DNA from: Triatoma infestans
Lineage: Eukaryota > Arthropoda > Insecta > Hemiptera > Reduviidae
Direction: 5' to 3'
DNA: 64,000 nucleotides
Assembly (NCBI GenBank): GCA_011037195.1
Contig: JAAEAF010003490.1
Coordinates: 1-64,000, forward strand
Positions within the stretch are counted from its first letter, which is position 1. Every line of letters begins with the position of its first letter. A program made the translations under genes and the position numbers. Below are positions 43,213-56,450 of the stretch, piece after piece. The notes below the pieces were generated by a model that saw only the letters and a list, made by a program, of their open reading frames with translations, searched no databases and was not told the DNA's origin.

Positions 43213-45430
43213 TTTATATTAGGACAAATGAATAAAAATTCGACTAAGTTTAAATAAGTTTAAGTTTGAATAATGTGATATTTTGAATAAGTTTAAAGAA
43301 AATATGTAATTTTATATAAAATTTTGTTAATAGCAATAAACTTAAGTCGTGCGTAAGTTTTTCACATCAGATGTTTTTTTGTTTTAATTAAATGAAAAAA
43401 AAAACAATTTGGACTTAGGTATGTCAACTATCCCTGCGAAGAATCAATTTTAAATAGTGTTTAAATTTATCATTGTTAAAGAGATAATCTTACCAGATAA
43501 TCGGCTTCATTTCTATAATTTTAATTCACCGGGGAATCCAGCTATCTGAAACAAAATAAGAAGTTTTTAGAGAACTAAGTGTAGATTAAATGTTATCTTA
43601 CGATAAGAAAGTGGGATCATTTTACATCAAAAGTTTTATTTTCTTCTTGCCGGGCATAGTAATGCCTTAAAAGTCCTCATTTCTTGACATCACTAGTTCT
43701 AAGCTCTAATTTAATTAATTATTTATGTAAACAATATATTTTTAAAATTACTTTACTTTAAGATATATCTTTTTCTTTTCGCTTAGTTACTATTCGCCGT
43801 TCAAGTTAAGCACCTCTCTTTCTATCATCCTCTATCCTGCCAATCACCATACTCAAATTACGCCTTACTATCTCCTATTTCAGTCCATCACCCTAAGGTT
43901 GCCTCTATTGCCCTATTCTCATCCATTCCATCTTGATCCATTTCAACGTATTCATAGTTCGTAGCTTCCATAGTTTTTTCCATCTCTTTTTACAACTATT
44001 TACCAGAGAATATAAAAAATAATACTTTGAAGTGTTTCAAAATGTTAAAAAACTATTATTAGCTTCCCCGCTATATGAGATACAAGAATATTTTAAAATT
44101 AAGTTTTTACCTTGACAATTTTGTGAATTCAAATTATATTGTAACTTGAACTTGCCAATAATGATGTAACTTTTTTTGCTGGCAATAAAATAAAATATCA
44201 AATATCAAACGTTGTGCTAAGCTAATCCTTCGCCGAGTACTTATAGTGAAATACGTAAACGTAAACACGAAATCGGTTAACACGCTATCATACTGCGGTT
44301 CCGACAAAATCCTATGTAATTTCATACTTTTTTTTTCTTTTAACACGAAACAAAAATCGCTTAAACGAAAAGTTTTCGCTTCTCGGATGAACGGAATATA
44401 CCTGTTTTCTGCAGCGCATCCTCACCCAGATTTATAAGCTTATTTTTTTCATTAGGCCGAACAAAATAAACAATGGCTGCCACTGTTGCTATGTTACCGT
44501 TTGTCTTTGGATAGGAAGAGGCACTGCCATTGTCAAAACATTTTAATATACTGGTCATTTGGTTTTCGAATTCGGTGATGGTTGTGTCGAAATCGGTGAA
44601 TTATGTGTCGAAATCGATGAATCCCTGCAACAGAAATGCGGAACATCATGAAAAGTATGCGCAGTTATTTAGGTGCACATTCGAATGGCGAAATGAATAA
44701 AACGATATCGAACAATTGGATGTTGAAAAAGACATTACAAAAATAATATTATCCCCTCCCAAAAGAGAACAATTTCTTACGTTTTTTATTAAATACAGGT
44801 ATATGTACATAATTATTTATGTATCTAATATGATGTGTTGGACACTATATACTTTGTCCTTACGCAATACCGCATTAATGTTAGTATAGACTGTAAATGT
44901 ATGTACCTACAAGTGTAAATTTTAGCAGGAAAACGAATTAATAAAGTTTAACGACATCGAAAATATTGGTGAGTTTTTTGGCATGCATCTTTTAACACGA
45001 AATAATATTACTGTCCCCTCAGTTTTTCACTGTATTTAAACTAAACTTTGAAAATAAATAGTTATACTAAACACTCAAGACACCTGTGTCTGAAGTCAAT
45101 CTTAGCATAAGTACAACACTTTCAGGGGCCCAAATCTTGTAACACTAGACGCAGCCACATCCAAGTCCCGGGATTCGAGAATAGACCTTCTAATTTATGT
45201 CATGATAATATAATTCAAACTATCATTCAGATAAGTCCTATTTTACTTAATTTCATAATATTTCAAATTATTTAATACATATTTTTTTTTTTTTGTAAAT
45301 TTCAAATCCCAACTTTTAAATTTTCTCTTTGCGGTCTTCTTTGCAAGTTTACCTTACTCCATAACCAAACAATAACCTCCTCTAAAATTCAACGATTAAT
45401 CTTTTTTAATCCTTAAATGTTCTAGTTTTT
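43213..45430. other. AT-rich; short tandem only
   Basis: No gene recognised. 43360-43375 resembles the repeat family's 5' tip. 44573-44625 has two and a half copies of a GTGTCGAAATCGGTGAAT-type unit. Confidence 0.4.
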
Positions 45431-47440
45431 ACTATGCAATTTTCTAATTTTCTGTATTTCTCTTTGTTTTGTTTAAGTAGTTCTTGAGGAAGGTCACCAA
45501 AGATTTCCGAAATGTTGAATAAACTTTTAAAGATAAAAAGTTTTTTCTAAGGCGACAGCCAACTTATATTTTGCTTGTTTGATTAACAACGGCCAAACAT
45601 AACTATTGTTTTTGTATTAAATTTTATTATAATGTTTACGTTTAAACAGTTCCTGCTCACCCCATTACAGCCCTTCAGTTCCAATAACCTTTTCTACTTA
45701 TAAAACTCTTTTCAAATTATTGACAAAATAAAAAATCTTTCCATTTCTGATCCCTACATCATGATCACTCTAGGCGTCACATCTCACTTCACCAGTATAT
45801 CGATCGGCATGGCTTTTGAATTCATTCTCAACAACTGGACACAGATAGAACCTCATACCACTCTCTTCCCAAGACAATTTTCTTCTTATTCTTAAAATGT
45901 GCTACAAATCTGATTACTTCTCGGATTGGCAATGGGAAGTTGCCTAGCTCCTGCCTTGGCCAACATTGTTATGAACGACCTCATTACCTCCATTCACCAC
46001 TCCTTTTGCAATTCCATTTCAATCATAGTGAAATATGTTGACGACCTCTTTCTGACTGTCAATCAAGATAACATTCCTTTAATACTTGAAATCTTTGACA
46101 CTTACCATCCCCGCATACAGTTTACATAAGAAATGAGAACAAAACAACCAATTTTCTTTCTTGGACACAGTAATATTATGACAGCCAAACAATAAAAATT
46201 GGCCAAAATGTAATTGATACGCATACCCGCTTTCTCCGGCAGACTCCTACGTTTCCTTTCAAACCAGACTTAACATTACAAAACCAGTAACTTAAAAACT
46301 TATACAACCGAGCCATTAACCTGTCTGCACTTTCATTCCAGAATGACGAAAAAAAAATACATAACATTCTTCTACAAAATGATTATTCTAATCATCTTAT
46401 CTTCAAAATATTCCATACTCTAAACAACAACTTGTTAAAAAATCCACATACCATACCAAGCCCGAGCCACCTATATTCCGTTCATTCATCTACACAAACT
46501 CAATTTCATACAAAATTATCCATATTTTAAAGTGTGTCATTTTGATTATTAAGACTGGTCTTTCTATTCCACCAATAAACTCAACAAAATTTATACTAAA
46601 CTAAAAGACCCCCACTGACATCTATGAACAAACGAATTCGGTTTATCGCATACTTATCGCACTACGCCAAACTCTAACACATGTTATATTGGCGAATAAA
46701 AACAACACTTACGAAAGCGACTTAGTTAACATGAACTGGACGTAGCTAACAAGAAACAGATATTACCCTACCTGACCCACGAAACACGCACTCACTCTGG
46801 ACCAATGCTTTGATTTTCATAGTGCTTCTATCGTAGCCACTTCTCCGAACAATTTGAAACGGCTTCTATCGGCATATACCCGCTCCCAATAAATTAGGGA
46901 ATAAATAAGCGTCTTACAAATCTCATTCCTTTTTTTTTGTTTAATTTTATTCATATTTTTCAATAGTTCAATTTTTCATATAGTTCATTTTTTTTTATTA
47001 ATTATTTTCTCTTGTACATTTTTTCCTAACTTTTTAAATTCTCTTTTCTGCCTTTCAATATTTCTTTGTAAATAAATACCTCTTTATTCCTAACCTCTTT
47101 CTAGTATTTAACTTGTCTACCTTTCCTTCAGAGGTATCGTCTTTTTTTATGTTTATTTTTTAATGTTTATTTTTGTTTTACTATCAATTTTTATATATTA
47201 CTTCTTTTTCTTTTTTTGTAAGCGGGTAGTGTTTTTTAAAGCCTTTTTATTCTTCTACTCTGGAATGTATTTTAACGCTCAATTTCTTCCCACATTGTTA
47301 ATTTTGTTATTTTCATGTAGTTCTTGGGGAAAGATACCATAATGTCAAAAATGTCCAAAAAATAAACTTTTAAATTTGAAAAGAATTTTTTCTTTTGCTC
47401 AAGCCAAACCAGCATTTTGCTTGTTTTAAACAAAATGTTT
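45431..47440 (+). mobile_element. Penelope-like element with direct pseudo-LTRs, degraded
   Basis: Related terminal segments lie at 45430-45590 (AGTTCTTGAGGAAGGTCACC, TTCCGAAATG) and 47310-47430 (AGTTCTTGGGGAAAGATACC), in the same orientation. Between them is a reverse transcriptase relic and, at about 46560-46900, remnants of the GIY-YIG part (TCYIGE near 46690). Direct pseudo-LTRs contrast with the inverted arrangement at 22043-23615. Confidence 0.7.
45926..46129 (+). pseudogene. Penelope-type reverse transcriptase core
   Basis: Open for 67 codons with GSCLAPALANIVMNDLI and IVKYVDDLFLTVNQDN, the catalytic YVDD of Penelope enzymes. The following sequence continues in shifted frames with FLDTVIL-like and SFSGRLL-like blocks. 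No complete domain remains. Confidence 0.75.
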
Positions 47441-47473
47441 ATTTTAAGTTGGTTTTCAAATTCCTTTGCTAAG

Positions 47474-47630
47474 GGACGGAATTAGTCAGGGATAGTGGTG
47501 CGCTGGACTTGCTTTGCGGACGCCTTGGGTTATACCAACTCCTAGAATTTATCCTCCTAGAAGCCTCTACAGCTCATTGCCTGATGCTATGCAATGTTGT
47601 GACCACAGATGTTGTCGCGCCTTAATTAAA
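47474..47630 (+). mobile_element. tRNA-derived SINE (family A), internally deleted
   Basis: Has a degraded head (ATAGTGGTGCGCTGGACTTG), CTAGAAGCCTCTACAGCTCA and the 3' end CACAGATGTTGTCGCGCCTT, but about 60 bp of body is missing. Confidence 0.7.
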
Positions 47631-49190
47631 ATTTTTACTTTGTCAATATTAATACTTCAAATGAATTTTTACTTAAAATTTAATTCTACAATAGAATCGA
47701 TTATTTTAACACATCTTTATTTTACATACAAAATATAACTTAAATTAGATTTTAGTATTATTAATTAATGGACATTATTCCTTACTTGTGCTTTAAAGCA
47801 AATAGTTGAATAAATCTGTGGTAGTATCAATTTTAAATTGTTAAAAAATTGTTTTAAGCTTTGTTCAATAATTATTTTAATAATTCAAAATGTTTAAATT
47901 ATATTCAGCATAGCTGAAAATTAATGTTTACAACTTAAACAAATCTTTATTAACAAATCAAGCAGTTATTTCGATGTTAAAATAAACAAGTCTTTTTTCT
48001 TTTTTTTATTTCATGAGTTGAATATAGTTTCATTTTTTTTTTTTTTAAGTTATAAATCATACGACGGAGAATGTATCACCATGGCCACATTTCGAATACA
48101 TTCCAGGTACTTCAACTACTTTGTCATTGTCACATATGATGATTCATCGTTTTCTACAATCTATCTCACACTCTGTCTCATTTTTAAACTGGACATTGTT
48201 AATATTGGATTTTTTTATTTTAAACGAATAAAAAGATAACTTCTTTTTTATAATTAAATTCACTTCATCTAAATAAAATTAATTAATCAAGTAATCAAAC
48301 AAATTCCAAGTTTGATTTGAAAAATATTTAAATATATAGCGATATGTAAATGATTGTTAATAAATGCTTATTTGAAACAAAGTTTGAATTAGAAAATGAA
48401 GAATCTACAATTTAGGCCAGGGATTATCAAACCTTCTTATTTAAAGTCGTTATTACAACATATCCAGCTAGATATAATAATATGATCATGTACATTGAGG
48501 AATACTGTTGGCAACTGAATACTGTTGAATAGAGGTTATGTTTGGTGATTGTGAGGAAAAACTATTGTTCTGATGTTTTCTATTGTTCTGTCATCTGACA
48601 TTAATATGAGATTTATATTGTGCCAGATTACAGGTATATGTTTTAATTAACTATTCGTAAATCCAAAATTAAAATATACAAGTATTAAGTTTTTATCTGT
48701 CAAGTTAGCTTTTCAAGTTTAAAGGAAATCAGTATGGTTGTTTTCGAGTAAATACGAAAAATCTCAAAAACCTATTCTATAGGTTTTTACCTATTGTTTA
48801 AAGTTGCTTTTCCGGTTCTGATTTTCTACCAACTTGCGGCCAGTACAATATATTTTTTTTAATATCACTTTTTATTTTAACCAAAAAAAAACAAGAAGTT
48901 TTTACATAATTTATCAATACAATAATACAATAATTTAACGATACGAAATTTACGATACGTCAATACAATAATTTGACGATACAAGTAATATACGGACATG
49001 GAAAAACTTCCGTTTGGGGGAGGTCGATTCATAGAACAGAAATATTCACACATAAGAAAAAAATAAAAAAACATGAACATAATTTGAAAGATAAACAAAA
49101 ATAAAAGTTATATACTTATATAATTTGTACCTAAAAAACAAGAAACGAAAGAAAAAATTATAAGAAATTAAATTACAAAAATTCAAATTT
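47631..49190. other. AT-rich, nothing recognised
   Basis: Frames here are low-complexity and unsupported. 48690-48780 is a faint piece of the hairpin-ended repeat. Confidence 0.35.
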
Positions 49191-49735
49191 TAAATTCCAT
49201 TACCAAATGATCGCGATAGAGCCAGACATATCGAGCGTATTTGATTAAAGTAAGAAAATTTTTCTCTAACTGTTTAACTGACTTTTGGTTAAAGTAGCAG
49301 AAACTACATGTACACGACGGATTTCAGATAGGATGATGCATTCCGCCATAAAATGAACAATATCATTCCTAACGCGGGCATTATATAAGGAGCACATTTT
49401 ATTTTCCCTTATAATAACTGGTGCACCATTCAAATACCATAAATCTCCTCTGATCTTAAACAGCCATCTTAACTCAACCAAAGTCAATCCCTGAGCTTTA
49501 TCATTAATCAAGTTAAACATTTCAAAATTACGATGTAATAGTTTGTACAGAAGGAATCGTGAGCTGGAACCAACTTGTTCACAAAGCTCTTCTCTAAATT
49601 TGATTCGTATGTTTTCTAATTTAACGTTAAATAGCCTTGGAAAATCATCTACATTGTTCGAAGAAAAAAGTGAATCACATGAGAGTTCTGCAAACAATGC
49701 GTTCCAATTCTTAAGTTACAATGTACCGCGACAAA
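49191..49735 (-). pseudogene. LINE C-terminal fragment
   Basis: A 143-codon open stretch with LVELRWLFKIRGDLWYLNGA, ENKMCSLYNARVRNDIVHFM and AECIILSEIR. The layout is the usual region after the reverse transcriptase, with a C-x(n)-C...HF...C finger in which one cysteine is replaced (CSLYN rather than CSxCN). The family is unclear. It is better preserved than most frames here. Confidence 0.6.
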
Positions 49736-50247
49736 AGGGCAACTATTTTGTACAATAATGTGTATTAATATACATGGATGAACCACACAGTGTATTGAAA
49801 AGCTTAACACAACTGTTCAGTTTAAAATAAAATCCATTTTCTGGGGAAAATATTTAAAAAAAAAGTGATAGTGTTCCATAAAGGTGCAAAATTTAAAAGA
49901 ATAAACTATTTTCGCTTTCAAAATAATATAATAGAAAGAGTTAACAGTTACGTATATCCGGTTGCGCCATTTAGATCGAATGATTAATTTGCCTTGGCGC
50001 TGGATTATTTGAAAAAGAGGGCTATGCTTGGCGATAGGTAGGATGTACATTGTCTTGATGCACAGTAGGTCTGCTGGTCGGAAATGTACCTTGAGACTAT
50101 TTCGAGTCCAGGCTAAATTTCTGTAAAATGCCGAGTTGTACTTATTTGGAGCAGATGAAAATCATATAAACGAGCTTTTTTAAAAATTTCTATTATTTTC
50201 CCGCAAATTGTGTTCGTATTTCATTGGGACTTTATCAATTAAAATAA
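49736..50247. other. Repeat fragment and spacer
   Basis: 49815-49935 resembles a forward piece of the hairpin-ended repeat (TTTTCTGGGGAAAATATTT). The rest is unrecognised. Confidence 0.35.
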
Positions 50248-50515
50248 GGAATGGATTAGCTCAGTGGTAGCGTGCTGAACTAGCAACGCGGAGGTCCGGA
50301 GTTTGAATCCAGTATGTTGCCTTTAGATTTTCTCTTCCTAGGAGCCTCTAAAACTCACTGTCCGGTAATGGGCAGTGTTGTCTGTAGCTAGAGAACACTG
50401 TTCAGAGGCCGACAATGCACTGAGAAGGCTCCGGGTAGCACAATAGATCTCTCAGGTCGCAGTACAATATTCCCCAACTACAATCTACAATCTAGCAATT
50501 ACAATTCCGGATATT
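50248..50515 (+). mobile_element. tRNA-derived SINE with a LINE-like 3' end
   Basis: The A box TTAGCTCAGTGGTAGCG and the B-box-like AGTTTGAATCC head a normal family A body up to GAGAAGGCTCCGGG (50437). The usual GCGCCAATGACC ending is then replaced by CACAATAGATCTCTCAGGTC and GCAGTACAAT. This resembles the CACAATAGAC...GTCGCAGTG 3' UTR of the LINE fragments at 32.9 and 55.1 kb, and is followed by an ACAATCT-type tail. Confidence 0.75.
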
Positions 50516-51838
50516 AGCAAGTATGTTAAGATAGTCGATTAGACTTGCCTGATAGGTTAAGATAGACATGCCTGATGATCGAATACCGAAATTTTGTATT
50601 AGGCGTTCGGTTCATTTGATTGCCAGAGCTTGCACACCACTGGTTATTTGAAATCTTGTTTATTAATAATTGGCATTGAGCACTTATTTTGCCAGGCAAA
50701 TCCATGTCTTTTACTAAAATATTGCCATGTCTAGTTGACAAATTTAGTAATCATTGTCTGGGAACAGATGTAAGTAATGTATGCTCAACTAGGTATAAAT
50801 CCGATATAACTGTGGTGAAGCTCCTTAGGATCAGTTGAGGACTATATTAAGTTTAGAGTTTGTCTGAGTAAGTTTAGAATTATCTGTCAGCTCCGGATGA
50901 GCTTTAAAAAGTAATCAGCATTTATTACAATCATTGTTCTTACACTGTTGATTTTATGACTTGTTGACTTTGTAATCTATGTGAGGCCCGAGTCGTTGCA
51001 CCATAATGTTTTTGGCTGTGCCGTTTGGGCCTCACTACGCATTTATTATCTTCATAAATATCCTTAAATTCTTCAGTATTTTATTAAATGCACCCATTGC
51101 TGATCACTTAAAAAAATTATATTTTTATATTATTGGTACAAAGTTAAAACTATGATCATTTATGTTAAATGAATTTTTAGCATGTTTGAGATCTTTATAT
51201 AATTATAATATATTATGAGATACTCGTGTATATTAAGATATAACTTAGGATTATGTTTTGATGACACATACTCATTTGTATGGCTGTTTTGGCTTCACAA
51301 ATTAATACACGAAAAGCATTTAGCGAGATAATTAAAATAAATACAAAAGTTTATGTTTACGACGCTTTAAAAATGTGATTTATAATTACAGTAATAATAA
51401 TAATAATTAATAGTATTTTATCAAGTATTATAATGACTTTAATCATAATATTTGAACAACTAAAAGTTTTAATTTATGAATTCACCAAAGTTGTTGAAAT
51501 TAGGGAGCGTGAAATTAAGTTAGCATGGTGGGAGAAGTATGGTGGGTTCAATAGAGGGAGAACAGAGTATTCAGAAAAGAAGTGGATCGTCCAGGCCAAT
51601 GGAGCATAAAGAGAACGAGATGCCAGAGCTATTTTGTTCCATTTTCATTACTTTCCGCGAAACACACACACACACAAAACTTACTAACTCATAAACATCA
51701 GATACATACACTTAACGCATATACACTTTACCAAATTAGTTACTACTGAATGAACTGTAAATGAGAATGAAGAATATTGTTTTGGTACAAGAAATAAGTG
51801 ATTACTTTGTTTTGTTTTCTTGAGTAAATATAGTGTTC
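50516..51838. other. No gene recognised
   Basis: AT-rich. A short (CA)n tract lies at 51663-51677. Nothing else could be supported. Confidence 0.4.
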
Positions 51839-53440
51839 TTTTTTTTTTTTAATTTTATTGTTATTTACATCAGCATAAACGCTATTAGTAAATGTGCGTG
51901 AATAACCATAAAACTAAAGAGAGGAGAAACTACACAGTAGTAGCATTCTTAGTAAACATTGTTGATGTTCATTCTCTTCTGTGAGCAAGTTTCGAGGTCA
52001 TTGATGTTTCAGGCGTCGGGGAGGATTGTCAGGGAGGAATCGGGACGAAAGACGACCGACAGGGAGATTATGATGAAAGGATAAGGATGTATGGATTGTA
52101 TTATAACGTGTTTTGATAACTTCTTGTAAGAAGGGTATGTCTCAGTCTGTGAGATTGTTTTGTTGGAGACATAGTTCTAAGGATTTTGGATTGCAGGATT
52201 GGATACGTTACAGATTAGAAGGCTTAGATGAACCCCACATTTCAATTCCGTATGCCTAAACAGGTTTTAAGATGGCTATATAGATAAGTCTTTTATTTGT
52301 AGTGTGAGTTTCGATCTGTCTTTTGAATACTTTGAATCGTTCTGAAGTTCTTTTCTTTTGAGTCGTGTGTACGGATTCATGTTAGTTTTTAGTCAATCTA
52401 AAGCCCAACATAGCGGACAACATCAGCAGTATGTAGTGGGATACTGTTATAGTACATTGGTGGAGAGATAATGTGTCGAAGGGTAAATGTGACATATTGA
52501 CATTTGCTTTCGTTTAATTTGACTCTCTAAGTTTTGAACCATGATTCAAGAAATGGTAGATTGTTCTGAAGTTGTCTATGGGATACTACTGGGTCAGTAT
52601 GGGTAGAAATGATGGCAGTATCGTTTGCGAAGGAGGAAATAACTATATCTGTATGGTTGGGATTTCGGCAGTGTATACTGTAGTCCTAGGATGCTGCCTT
52701 GCGGAACCCCGCTTCGACAGCTAAAAAGGGAAATAGAGAAGAACCTATCGACACTTGACAGTAGTGGTCGACAGGTAGGACTTGATGATTAGATAATAAG
52801 TAAAAGGAAGGACGCCCTTGAGATTCCAGAGCAGCTCGGCACTCGATCAAACGCTTGCCGTACGTCGAGGAAAGCAGCCTGTGGTAGTTGTGAGAGAAGA
52901 GAGAATAGAAGATAATTTAGGAAAGTGAAAGAAATAAACTAGTAGATGTGCAGAACACTGTATAATGAAATAAAAACACAAACTCAAGGACTTTACACTG
53001 TTTATGATTGTTAGAATAAGTAGCGAGAGAATAACTGGGAGAGAGGCAGACTGGCTGAGAATAGAAAGTAGAATGACGATGACTAACTGATGTCGATAAC
53101 TGTTGTAAAACTGTTCTTCGTAGGGCTAGCTCGTCTCTCTTTATATGCTTTATATGGGACTCTTCCTCCCTAGTTTGGCCTAGGTAGGGAGTAACAAGGA
53201 TCGGATCCTTGGTTCCTCACACAGGTCTCCTTCCGCTCTAGAGAGGAAGCCTTGGCGACCACAACGCGGTGGCATTGTTGAATAGAGGAATGGTGTCTCC
53301 TGAATCCATATTGTGCACAGGAATTTTGTTGGCAGATTCAATGATGGGTAAGATTCTCTTCAACAAGAGTTTATCTAGAATTTTCCTAATTATGGATAAT
53401 AATCTGATGGGACGGCAGAAAGTCTATGGTATCTTGAGTC
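51839..53440 (-). pseudogene. Jockey-like LINE, 3' half, interrupted by an LTR
   Basis: Read on the minus strand, CRPIRLLSIIRKILDKLLLK and RILPIIESANKIP (53290-53440) are followed by the inserted LTR. AAFLDVRQAFDRV (about 52870), a PTIQI / SIPLHTADVVRYVGL block and a degraded C-terminal region follow. The poly(A) tail appears as a T-run at 51841-51853. Many stops are present. Confidence 0.7.
52889..53221 (-). mobile_element. Solo LTR of an LTR retrotransposon
   Basis: 333 bp, starting TGTGAGGAACC and ending CTCTCACA on the minus strand (TG...CA ends). A TATAAAG box is followed by GCTAGCCCTACGAAG. It splits a Jockey reverse transcriptase between motifs that are adjacent in intact elements, so the borders are well defined. 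No clean target duplication was found. It is homologous to 36697-37080. Confidence 0.7.
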
Positions 53441-53444
53441 CTCA

Positions 53445-53660
53445 ATACAACTCAAGGCAGTGTACTTGGTCCAGTTCTCTACCACTCATCCTGATATAAT
53501 CTTGTCAACTTTCGCGGTGACACTGCTCTTTCGTCATACTGATCCTGTGGTTGCTAGACGAAATCTGCGAGATTATCCAAATGATCTTGGAACTTGGTTT
53601 CAAAAATGGAAAATAAAAGTGTATGAAACTAAAAGCAACTACATTTCTTATAACTAAGGA
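53445..53660 (+). pseudogene. Jockey-like reverse transcriptase fragment, opposite strand
   Basis: Frame-shifted QGSVLGPVLYH, a FRGDTAL (YADD-region) block, then DLGTWFQKWKIKVYETKSN. It lies head to head with the minus-strand Jockey at 51839-53440. Confidence 0.65.
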
Positions 53661-54690
53661 GAGGTTACCTGTAGGACGTATCCTCTTAGAACCTAACTGT
53701 TAAAAATGATGTTATTTATATCTATCTATTACATGAAAGAATGAAAACACTTTCCAATAGTCAATAAAGTAAACAATTATAATAATAAATTGTTTATTTA
53801 AGAAAAACTAGTACTCGAGGCGCCTAGTTTTCCAAAGCTTGCTTAGAAGTATCCGATATTGTAACTGCGTTATGCAAATATTTTCATGCCAAGATCCCGA
53901 TATATGTTGTAAGAATGTTCAATATTGAATATGTTATGAAACGTGATAATCCATACAATATTTTCATGTAATGGCAGTCTCCTAAGATTGAAGTGAGGAA
54001 CGGTAACATATGTAGTCAACATGAAATATATATTCCATTACATGAGAGAAACAACTGTAATATGTAGTAAGTACATAATAGCGTGCAGAGCTTTGTATAC
54101 TGGTGTTTACTGATCTTATATCAAACTGAAATTAAAAACTGAGCTATAAATAAACCTGCCCTGAATTACTTTTTTACTGTTTTTTATCAAATTTTGTTGC
54201 TACATTTTCTTTGTGTGTGTGTGTGTGTGTGGTGTGTGTGTGTATCTATAAATAAAACAACCAAGTCTGTCTGCCAGCCACTTTAAATTATTTTCATAGA
54301 AGCTAGACCGACTGTACATAATTAAATCCAGAGATTCTCATAATTTTAAGATACATAATTTTACGTTAATTTGTATTTCATTTTTCTTTAGGTTTTTAAT
54401 ATAATTAGCAATAATGAATAGATTTATTTTTTGTAACCGTCAATTTGTTCCAGTACAATGAAAAAAGTAAAAAAGAACTACGATGTTTATATCTGTCTTG
54501 GGAAAGCAGTTGCTTTACTTAAAAACTAGTTTTGAAAGACTAGTTGCACTTCTTATGTTGCACGGTGCAGTGAAACCATAAATTATAAACGGAAAAAAAT
54601 CTCAAAAAAAAAGGTACTGCAATAACTGAATCCTGTTTAAAAAGATTAACAATTGTTAAGTTTTTCATGGTAACTAACCATATATAAGTT
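53661..54690. other. AT-rich with a GT microsatellite
   Basis: (GT)n at about 54210-54244. No gene recognised. Confidence 0.45.
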
Positions 54691-55138
54691 GGTGGGGGAG
54701 AACACCAGACAGAGGCAGGCAAAGCTCTTTATCAAGAGACATTTGCCTAAATTTACCAGAGATCTAGTGAGCCATACCCGAAGGGATATAAGGCTAATTG
54801 TGGGTCTACTAACAGGGTATTGTAGGCTGGAACAGACACATGCACCATCTACAAATTACAGATAGTGCGGTATGCTGATTCTGCAAGGCAGAGGAACAAA
54901 CCTCGGCGCACATCCTTTGTGAGTACGCCGGCCAGGCGAGGATAAGGTTTCTTCAATTGGGGACAGGCAATCCCGAAGATATGAGCTTCATGACAGAGCC
55001 GCTCTCAGCTTTGCTGCGATTGATTAGGGAGGGCAAAGCTGGGGGTTGTGCTATAATTGAAGGAGATCCACAATAGACCTCGTCTTGTAAGTCGCAGTGG
55101 AATGAGACTCGCCCCCCCCCTTTCTAATGTAATCTAAT
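54691..55138 (+). pseudogene. LINE C-terminal finger and 3' UTR, (TCTAA)n tail
   Basis: RQAKLFIKRHLPKFTRDLV, IRLIVGLLTGYCRL and, after a shift, CKAEEQTSAHILCEYAGQA. The 3' UTR has CAATAGACC...GTCGCAGTG, a C-run, and two TCTAA repeats. It belongs to the same family as 32908-33855 by tail and 3' UTR. Confidence 0.7.
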
Positions 55139-55630
55139 CTAACCATATATAAAATCCCCATTATAAATTGGTTTTCCGTAAAAATGATGAAATATACTGG
55201 TTTTCCAACGGGTTTTCTAATTCGTTTCTAACATCAATTCCAGGTGATTAATAATCATAATCACCATCTATTTAACATTTAAGAATATCATATCAGCATA
55301 TTCAATGACTGTAAAATCAAAGAAGCCAGTAGTTCCGGCGAGTTCTTAGCGATCCCTCTTCCACCATCTGATTTAAAGGGCTGGCTAAAAAAAAAAAAAT
55401 CATCAAAAAATGACAGCTGAGATTTGCAAATTCAAATAAGGGCTTATTTTACAAAACTATGGTAACACAGGTTAGTCGAAAAGTATGGTTTAAAGAAATT
55501 TACTTTAGCAAAAGAATAATCAATAGGATGCGAGCAAACCATGGTATTTGTTTGGTCCTATTTGTTTAGAATTGGTAAATTACGTTCTCCACTTTGTAGG
55601 AGAATGTAATGAGATGGAAGATTTCGAACA
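55139..55630. other. No gene recognised
   Basis: AT-rich spacer between two LINE fragments. Confidence 0.35.
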
Positions 55631-56450
55631 TATATTAGAATTAGAAATAGAATGATGCAGGGAAGGGACTCAAACCCAGGCATTGCAGCCTCCCATTGAG
55701 GCTTATTGTACCAACCCCTCGAAACGTAGTAGAGGAAGCCCCCTCTTCATGAGGTCCAGAACCTTCCCCACCAGTCCTTCTTGAAGTACGATTTCCTCCG
55801 GTCTCAACGTGCCGAAGATTTCGTACCTCACTCTGCCGATTGCGACACAATCAAACAACAGGTGAGAGGCCGTCTCCTCCTCCTCCTGACACAGTCTGCA
55901 CAAGGGCTCTACATCCACTAACCCCACCTTGTGTAGATGTTTTTTGAACCTGCCATGCCCAGTAAACAGGCCCGTTATCAGAGAGATCTGATACCTGCAT
56001 AGACCCAGGGCGTCTCTGGTTCTTCTTCTACACAGCTCTGGCATGACCATTTTGCAGTGTTTTGCCCCAGTACTTAGCCGCCGGTGACGATTATGCTCTC
56101 TCCAAGTCCATTCTCTCAGAGAAGCCCTCGCCATGCTTTTAGCTATTCCCAGAACACGTTCCGGCCCAAAGAAGGGAGTATTCGCTCCCTCCCTGGCCAG
56201 TTGGTCGGCTATTTCGTTACCTTTAATCCCTTATGCCCCGGCATCCATACTAGCCGAACTTTGTTGTGCCGGGATAATACCTCCAGGGAGTCTCTACTCT
56301 CCCTGACCAGGGAAGAGGTAATTCTGAATGCCCGAAGTGCATTCAGCGCAGCCTGGCTGTCCGAGAAGATGCATATCTCTTTATTCCTAGAGCCCATTCG
56401 CAAATTCTCCTCAGCACAGATCTTTATTGCATAAACTCGAACATATATAG
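55631..56450 (-). pseudogene. LINE RNase H plus C-terminal finger, one frameshift
   Basis: RNase H: ICIFSDSQAALNALRAFRIT and KVRLVWMPGHKGLK (56209-56440). The frame then shifts near 56212 into a NEIADQLAREGANTPF reading, followed by SLITGLFTGHGRFKKHLHKV and CRLCQEEEETASHLLFDCVA (55703-56134). It is GC-rich and well preserved. 5' truncated. Confidence 0.75.

Noticed and set aside
48877..49098. Hydrophobic minus-strand frame (MFIFQIMFMFFYFFL)
   Set aside because: Produced by A/T homopolymers. No conserved motif, no splice context, and no relative in the window.
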